Below are positions 15,425 to 19,365 of a stretch of DNA of 19,365 nucleotides, in pieces. The DNA is from Oscillospiraceae bacterium (GTDB taxonomy: Bacteria > Bacillota_A > Clostridia > Oscillospirales > Oscillospiraceae). A model generated the notes under the pieces. That model saw only the letters and a list, made by a program, of their open reading frames with translations, did no database searches and was not told the origin of the DNA. The position numbers and the translations under genes are program-made. Where the stretch lies: assembly GCA_017481325.1 (NCBI GenBank), contig JAFUPG010000044.1, positions 1-19,365 of the forward strand. Direction: 5' to 3'. The first letter of the stretch is position 1. Each line of letters starts with the position of its first letter.

Positions 15425-17029
15425 ATGAAAAAGAAACTGCTAAGCTTGCTCCTGGCAACGGTGCTTTTGCTATTGCAGACACCCTTCGCCATGGCAACGG
15501 AGGATGCCAACCCCGGCGGCAGCGTGGGAGAGAATTTCAGCTGGAACTTCGATCCCGTCACAGCGACTCTGACGCTGAGCGGTACCGGCCCTATGCCGCT
15601 CCACGACCCTCATGCCTATCCCTGGACAGAACTGTGGTCTGAAGTGGAGCATTTGCACATCGAAGAGGGGATCACCTCGGTTGCCCACTACGCTTTTGCG
15701 AATTTTAAGTTCGTTCGTGATGTGCATCTGCCGGATAGCCTGACCAGTTTGGATTATGCTGCCTTTCGACGTTGTGTCATGCTGGAGGAGATCACCCTGC
15801 CCCGGAATGTCTCCACGGTGGGACAGTACGCTTTCTTCGAGTGCGACTCCCTGGCCATGATCCACGTTGCTGCGGAGAATCCCTACCTTTGCAGTGATTC
15901 CAAAGGCGTGCTTTACAGCAAGAATATGGAGATCCTCTATCTCTGTCCGCCCCGTTTTTCCGGCAGCTATGTGATCCCCAACGGTGTCAAACGGATCGCT
16001 GCCGAAGCCTTCCGTAATTGCTGCAATCTCACTTCCGTCACCATTCCCGATGGAATGATGATTGTGGAGGAGATGACCTTTTGGAATTGTCCCCGCCTGA
16101 AATGGGTGTCTTTCCCCTCTGACCTCAAGAAGATCGATTTTGGAGCTTTCAATGGCTGCTCCAGCCTCATAGAGATCAATTTGCCGGAGGGTTTTGAGTA
16201 CATCGGGCAGTCTGCCTTTTCCGGCACGGAGAGTCTGGTAAGCATCTCCCTTCCCAAGAGCCTTGCTTTCATCGGCATGTCTGCCTTCCCCAGTATTTAT
16301 TCCTATGATACCGAGCATACAGTGCATATTACTTACTCCGGCACGAAGGATCAGCTGGCGCAGGTGGCCATTGAGGGAAATGGCGGCATGGAGATCCTGC
16401 AGCGCTCTCCAGTGCACTATAACACCCCCGGCAGCAAGGTGTACCGCAGAGAGCAAAACGGCGAGAAAAAGCTGTACTGCGCCCAGTGCGGCAGCTACCT
16501 TACAGTGGATTTTGCCGACGTGCCCGAGGATGCATATTACTGGGCACCGGTGCATTGGGCAAAAAATAAAAATATCACCACCGGTGTAACAGAGACCAGC
16601 TATGGCCCCGAACAGGTCTGCACACGTGCGCAGATCGTCACCTTCCTCTATCGCCTGGCAAGAAGCCCCGAACCTCAAAGCTACTGGAAAAATCCCTTTA
16701 CCGATGTGAGCCCCGATGCCTATTACTACAATGCCGTGCGTTGGGCGGTTTACAATGGGATCGTCAAGGGCATGACGGAGACGGAATTCTGCCCCGAGGC
16801 GCTGTGTACCCGTGGACAGGCCATGACCCTGCTCTGGCGCTACTGCGAAATGCCGGAATACACGGCCTCCCCCGGCTATTTCACCGATGTTCCGGCAGAG
16901 GCTTATTACTACGAAGCCGTGCTCTGGGCGGTGGATCATGGTATTACCAATGGCGTTGGCAATGGCAAATTCGCCCCGGATCAGATCTGTACCCGTGGTC
17001 AGATCATCACCTTCCTCTTCTATATGTAA
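15425..17029 (+). CDS. Secreted surface protein: BspA-type leucine-rich repeats plus three SLH domains
   Basis: 534-residue exported protein of unknown specific role. A signal peptide (MKKKLLSLLLATVLLLL, likely cleaved after AMA near residue 24) is followed by BspA-type LRR_5 repeats from about 50 to 300, with recurring units such as L-x-x-I-x-(L/I)-P-x-x-(L/V)-x-x-I-x-x-x-A-F. A linker then holds YCAQCG, and three S-layer homology repeats begin at FADV 363, FTDV 425 and FTDV 486. Each SLH repeat ends in Cys-Thr-Arg-(Ala/Gly)-Gln. SLH domains in other Firmicutes dock proteins to secondary cell-wall polymers, so this is probably a wall-attached protein with an LRR face for binding a protein or host ligand; the ligand is unknown. 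AAGGAG is 8 nt before the ATG. It stands alone between its own promoter and terminator, next to repeat copies, which could suggest an accessory gene. Confidence 0.92.
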   Translation: MKKKLLSLLLATVLLLLQTPFAMATEDANPGGSVGENFSWNFDPVTATLTLSGTGPMPLHDPHAYPWTELWSEVEHLHIEEGITSVAHYAFANFKFVRDVHLPDSLTSLDYAAFRRCVMLEEITLPRNVSTVGQYAFFECDSLAMIHVAAENPYLCSDSKGVLYSKNMEILYLCPPRFSGSYVIPNGVKRIAAEAFRNCCNLTSVTIPDGMMIVEEMTFWNCPRLKWVSFPSDLKKIDFGAFNGCSSLIEINLPEGFEYIGQSAFSGTESLVSISLPKSLAFIGMSAFPSIYSYDTEHTVHITYSGTKDQLAQVAIEGNGGMEILQRSPVHYNTPGSKVYRREQNGEKKLYCAQCGSYLTVDFADVPEDAYYWAPVHWAKNKNITTGVTETSYGPEQVCTRAQIVTFLYRLARSPEPQSYWKNPFTDVSPDAYYYNAVRWAVYNGIVKGMTETEFCPEALCTRGQAMTLLWRYCEMPEYTASPGYFTDVPAEAYYYEAVLWAVDHGITNGVGNGKFAPDQICTRGQIITFLFYM

Positions 17030-17036
17030 GGGACTC

Positions 17037-17074
17037 CCTCCCTTAGAGGCGGCAGCCTCTAAGGGAGGATTTTC
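17037..17074 (+). terminator. Rho-independent terminator after the SLH gene
   Basis: A perfect 14-bp stem (CCTCCCTTAGAGGC at 17037-17050 with GCCTCTAAGGGAGG at 17055-17068), a GGCA loop and then ATTTTCT. It begins 7 nt past the stop codon. Confidence 0.85.
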
Positions 17075-17126
17075 TCTCAGGGGAAAAAGAACCGAAGTTT
17101 TTTCTCACTAAAGAGTGAAATTGTGC

Positions 17127-17155
17127 TTTACTTTCCTGAATGAAAGTGCTATAAT
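17127..17155 (+). promoter_or_regulatory. Promoter with extended -10 upstream of the yerC-like gene
   Basis: TTTACT (17127-17132), a 17-nt spacer and a perfect TATAAT (17150-17155) preceded by TGC, giving the extended -10 pattern TGnTATAAT. The ATG of the first gene is about 24 nt past the predicted transcript start. Confidence 0.75.
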
Positions 17156-17184
17156 GAAGGCACAACATAAACGGAGGATCTGAA

Positions 17185-17481
17185 ATGAACAATCGCAATA
17201 AGCGTTCTGACCCCAATTGTGAGCTGTACCGTGCGTTGACCTTGCTGAAAACTCCGGAAGAATTCCATAAATTCTTTCTGGATCTGTGCACGCTGTCGGA
17301 GCTGAATGCCATTGAGCAGCGCTACGAAGTAGCAAAGATGCTCCACGCTGACATGATTTACAACGAGATCCTGGCAAAGACCAGCGCCAGCTCCGCTACC
17401 ATCAGCCGTGTCAACCGAAGCCTGATGAACGGCGAGGGGGCTTACGAGATGGTCTTTGAGCGCATCAAGGAGCAGCAATGA
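17185..17481 (+). CDS. yerC: YerC/YecD family TrpR-related DNA-binding protein
   Basis: 98-residue small cytoplasmic protein of the TrpR superfamily. Family features are LYRALTLLKTPEEFHKFFLDLCTLSELNAIEQRYEVAKML followed by the helix-turn-helix segment YNEILAKTSASSATISRVNRSL and a GAYEMV-type tail. The Trp repressor fold suggests DNA binding, with the recognition helix near SATISRVNR, but target genes and any small-molecule ligand of YerC/YecD proteins are not established to my knowledge. GGAGG lies 7 nt before the ATG. The last codons overlap the next gene as ATGA, so the two are probably translated together. First gene of a likely three-gene operon. No trp gene is nearby. Confidence 0.9.
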   Translation: MNNRNKRSDPNCELYRALTLLKTPEEFHKFFLDLCTLSELNAIEQRYEVAKMLHADMIYNEILAKTSASSATISRVNRSLMNGEGAYEMVFERIKEQQ

Positions 17482-18221
17482 GTGCATATGAAACGCTGGC
17501 GTCAGCCTATGATGGGCTGACGTCAGATATCGATTACGGCAAGACCTTGTCCTTCCTGGAGGCGATACTGGCTCAGGCGAATCGAAAGCCACAGTCTGTG
17601 GTGGATCTGGCCTGCGGTACCGGCTCCATGTCTTTGCTGCTGGCGAAGAAGGGCTATCAGGTCATCGGTGTGGATATTTCCGAGGAAATGCTGACCCAGG
17701 CCGCCTGCAAGGCGGGGGAGCTGACGGAGAATATGCCCTGGTTTATCCGCCAGAGCATGGATAAGCTGCGGCTTCCCGTGGCGGCGGATGCGGTTTTCTG
17801 CCTGCTGGACAGCCTCAACTACCTCACGGAGCCGGAGAAATGCCGCAAGACCTTTGTCAGTGTCTATAAAGCGCTGGCTCCGGGAGGCGTTTTTCTCTTC
17901 GATATCAACACACCCTATAAGCTGCGCTCTCTGGACGGCCAGGTCTTTCTGGACGAAAATGACGAAAGCTATTGCGTCTGGCGGGCAGACTTTGACCGGG
18001 AGGAGAATATCTGCTACTATGGCATTGATCTCTTCCGCAAAAAGGGCAAGCTTTGGGAGCGCAGCTTCGAGCAGCACAGCGAGTATGCCTATGCGCCCGA
18101 AGTTCTGACCCAGTGGCTTTATGAGGCCGGTTTCAAGGAGATCCGCCTTTATGGAGACTGCCGCCTGGAAGCACCTGTCGACACCGAGCGGCGGATCTAT
18201 TTCGCTGCCTTTAAGGAGTAA
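17478..18221 (+). CDS. Class I SAM-dependent methyltransferase (YqeM-like)
   Basis: 247-residue cytoplasmic methyltransferase with a Rossmann-like core. Motif I is VVDLACGTGSMS (about 41-52); motif II is the acidic GVDISEEML (64-72). The residues around CLLDSLNYL and the ALAPGGVFLFDINTP strand fit later motifs. The N-terminal YETLASAYDGLTSDIDY resembles YqeM-type proteins, whose substrates are not known. The C-terminal half has aromatic and acidic patches (WRADFDREENICYYGIDLF) that may form a substrate pocket. It starts within the yerC-like gene (ATGA) and ends 5 nt before hslO, whose ribosome site AAGGAG overlaps its last codons. Substrate unknown; small molecule, tRNA or protein are all possible. 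Confidence 0.88.
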   Translation: MSAYETLASAYDGLTSDIDYGKTLSFLEAILAQANRKPQSVVDLACGTGSMSLLLAKKGYQVIGVDISEEMLTQAACKAGELTENMPWFIRQSMDKLRLPVAADAVFCLLDSLNYLTEPEKCRKTFVSVYKALAPGGVFLFDINTPYKLRSLDGQVFLDENDESYCVWRADFDREENICYYGIDLFRKKGKLWERSFEQHSEYAYAPEVLTQWLYEAGFKEIRLYGDCRLEAPVDTERRIYFAAFKE

Positions 18222-18226
18222 GAACC

Positions 18227-19111
18227 ATGCAAGACCATATTATCCGTGCCATCAGCCGTGACGGCTTTGTCAAGGCTATGGCCATCTCCTCCACCCAGAT
18301 GGTGGAGCGAGCCAGAAATATCCATAAAACCACCCCCACCGCCACCGCTGCCCTGGGCAGAGTGCTGACGGTCTGCTCCATGATGGGCAACCTCCAGAAG
18401 GTGGAAAACGGCGCTCTGACCCTGCAGTTCAAGGGCGGCGGCCCTCTGGGCACCATCCTGGCTACTTCTGACTCTGTGGGCAATGTCCGTGGCTATGTCC
18501 ATAACCCGGGCATCACTCTGCTGGAAAAATACGCAGGCAAGCTGGACGTAGGCGCAGCCGTGGGTACCGACGGTATGCTGACGGTGATCCGTGACTTACA
18601 GATGAAGGAGCCCTATATCGGCTCTGTGCAGCTGGTCTCCGGTGAAATTGCCGATGACATTACCGCCTACTTCGCCCAGAGCGAGCAGACACCCACCGCC
18701 TGCGCCCTGGGGGTACTGGTGGACGTGGATCAGAGCGTCAAAGTCGCCGGTGGTTATTTGATCCAGCTGCTGCCCGGCGCTCCTGACGATATTATCGACC
18801 GTCTGGAGGCGGGAATTCAAAAGGCCGGTGCCGTGACCCCCATGCTCTCTGAGGGCTTGACCCCCCGTGAGATCCTGGAACGGGTGATGGATGACTTCGA
18901 TCTGGATTTCTTCGAGACCACCGAGGTGGCCTACCGCTGCTACTGCAGCCGTGACCGTGTCAGCCGTACCCTGATCACCGTGGGCAGGAAGGATCTGCAG
19001 GAGATCATCGACGAGGGAAAACCCATCACCATCGAGTGTCAGTTCTGCGATACCACCTATGAATTTTCCCCCGAGCAGGTGAGTGAATTGCTGCAAAGCC
19101 TTGATAAATAA
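18227..19111 (+). CDS. hslO: Redox-regulated chaperone Hsp33
   Basis: 294-residue cytoplasmic holdase that is inactive when its four cysteines bind zinc and is switched on by oxidation and unfolding. The zinc motif is complete: Cys238-x-Cys240 and Cys271-x-x-Cys274. The N-terminal chaperone core includes ALTLQFKGGGPLGTILATSDSVGNVRGYVHNP, and SVQLVSGEIADDITAYFAQSEQTPTACALGV precedes the linker. Full length. AAGGAG is 8 nt before the ATG. It probably shares a transcript with the regulator and methyltransferase upstream. In a presumed anaerobe it would protect against transient oxidative stress. The stop codon lies within a 12-bp hairpin. Confidence 0.96.
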   Translation: MQDHIIRAISRDGFVKAMAISSTQMVERARNIHKTTPTATAALGRVLTVCSMMGNLQKVENGALTLQFKGGGPLGTILATSDSVGNVRGYVHNPGITLLEKYAGKLDVGAAVGTDGMLTVIRDLQMKEPYIGSVQLVSGEIADDITAYFAQSEQTPTACALGVLVDVDQSVKVAGGYLIQLLPGAPDDIIDRLEAGIQKAGAVTPMLSEGLTPREILERVMDDFDLDFFETTEVAYRCYCSRDRVSRTLITVGRKDLQEIIDEGKPITIECQFCDTTYEFSPEQVSELLQSLDK

Positions 19112-19121
19112 GGCTTTGCAG
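19091..19121 (+). other. Hairpin over the hslO stop codon, without a T-tract
   Basis: CTGCAAAGCCTT (19091-19102) pairs perfectly with AAGGCTTTGCAG (19110-19121) across a seven-base loop. The bases after it (GCCCCTCGAAAAAAG) are not a T-run on this strand, so a standard intrinsic terminator is doubtful. It could protect the 3' end or pause polymerase. Confidence 0.55.
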
Positions 19122-19170
19122 GCCCCTCGAAAAAAGAATAAAAAAATCTCAAAAATTTTTAAAAAAGTGC

Positions 19171-19199
19171 TTGACAAAATAGGGGGTTGTGTGTATAAT
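19171..19199 (+). promoter_or_regulatory. Consensus promoter of the tRNA cluster
   Basis: Perfect TTGACA (19171-19176) and TATAAT (19194-19199) with a 17-nt spacer, downstream of an A/T-rich tract (19127-19167) that could act as an UP element. The start of tRNA-Val is 27 nt after the -10 box. Such a near-ideal promoter is usual for stable RNA genes. Confidence 0.88.
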
Positions 19200-19225
19200 A
19201 ACAACCGTCGCTGGCAAGCGCATTC

Positions 19226-19301
19226 GGGAGCATAGCTCAGCTGGGAGAGCACATGCCTTACAAGCATGGGGTCACAGGTTCGAGCCCTGTTGTTCCCACC
19301 A
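19226..19301 (+). tRNA. tRNA-Val, anticodon TAC
   Basis: All arms fold: acceptor GGGAGCA (19226-19232) with TGTTCCC (19291-19297), D-arm GCTC/GAGC, anticodon stem CATGC/GCATG around loop CTTACAA with anticodon TAC at 19259-19261, and T-arm ACAGG/CCTGT with TTCGAGC. The discriminator base is A, and CCA is encoded at 19299-19301. It reads GTA and, with modification, other Val codons. Confidence 0.97.
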
Positions 19302-19306
19302 TATTT

Positions 19307-19365
19307 GGCCCGGTGGTGCAGTCGGTTAGCACGCCAGCCTGTCACGCTGGAGGTCGACGGTTCGA
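19307..19365 (+). tRNA. tRNA-Asp, anticodon GTC (3' end beyond window)
   Basis: It starts with GGCCCGG at 19307, five bases after tRNA-Val. D-arm GTGC/GCAC and anticodon stem CCAGC/GCTGG enclose loop CTGTCAC with anticodon GTC at 19341-19343. The T-arm GACGG-TTCGA is cut by the window edge, so about 18 nt including the 3' acceptor strand are missing. It probably forms a tRNA operon with the preceding gene. Confidence 0.93.

Noticed and set aside
15470..16939. Long minus-strand open frame of 489 codons opposite the SLH gene
   Set aside because: It is the antisense shadow of a gene with signal peptide, LRR and SLH motifs on the plus strand. No ribosome site or recognisable domain was seen.

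Overview
The window looks like chromosomal DNA of a Gram-positive Clostridia-class bacterium, most plausibly an Oscillospiraceae-type gut anaerobe. This is inferred from the Firmicutes order of the division/cell-wall (dcw) genes, a PASTA-type transpeptidase, a MurE with the DNPR signature of meso-diaminopimelate enzymes, a YerC/TrpR-like regulator, Hsp33, and a BspA-type leucine-rich-repeat protein with SLH repeats. Nearly every gene is on the plus strand and the GC content is moderately high. No species is claimed.

Region 1 (1-489): a truncated, minus-oriented copy of an interspersed palindromic repeat, then an AT-rich segment with a well-formed sigma-A promoter (404-432). Right downstream, at the expected transcript start, is an array of roughly 10-bp TGGA-type repeats that is very likely the MraZ operator.

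Region 2 (490-14550): a compact dcw cluster, mraZ - rsmH - ftsL-like - PASTA transpeptidase - murE - murF - mraY - ftsW/spoVE - murG - murA - ftsQ/divIB - ftsZ. Most junctions overlap or are under 45 nt, which suggests co-transcription and translational coupling. The exceptions are a 97-nt gap with a 12-15 bp hairpin before the transpeptidase gene and a 140-nt gap with its own promoter before ftsZ. A strong rho-independent terminator follows ftsZ. Together the genes make lipid II (MurA first committed step; MurE and MurF peptide additions; MraY and MurG membrane steps), polymerise and cross-link it (FtsW-type glycosyltransferase with the PASTA transpeptidase) and place this at the septum (FtsL, FtsQ, FtsZ). 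murD, murB, murC and ftsA are absent from the cluster.

Region 3 (14551-15332): about 780 nt without a gene, holding two plus-oriented copies of the region 1 repeat arranged as a tandem duplication of about 285 bp. The copies therefore flank the dcw cluster in inverted orientation. Inside each copy are short local palindromes whose sequence differs between copies but whose self-complementarity is kept, a covariation-like pattern.

Region 4 (15333-17074): a monocistronic secreted surface protein (signal peptide, BspA-type LRRs, three SLH repeats) with its own promoter and terminator.

Region 5 (17127-19121): a promoter with extended -10 drives yerC-like regulator - SAM methyltransferase - hslO (Hsp33), tightly spaced. 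Region 6 (19171-19365): a consensus promoter leads into tRNA-Val(TAC) and the start of tRNA-Asp(GTC), which runs off the window.
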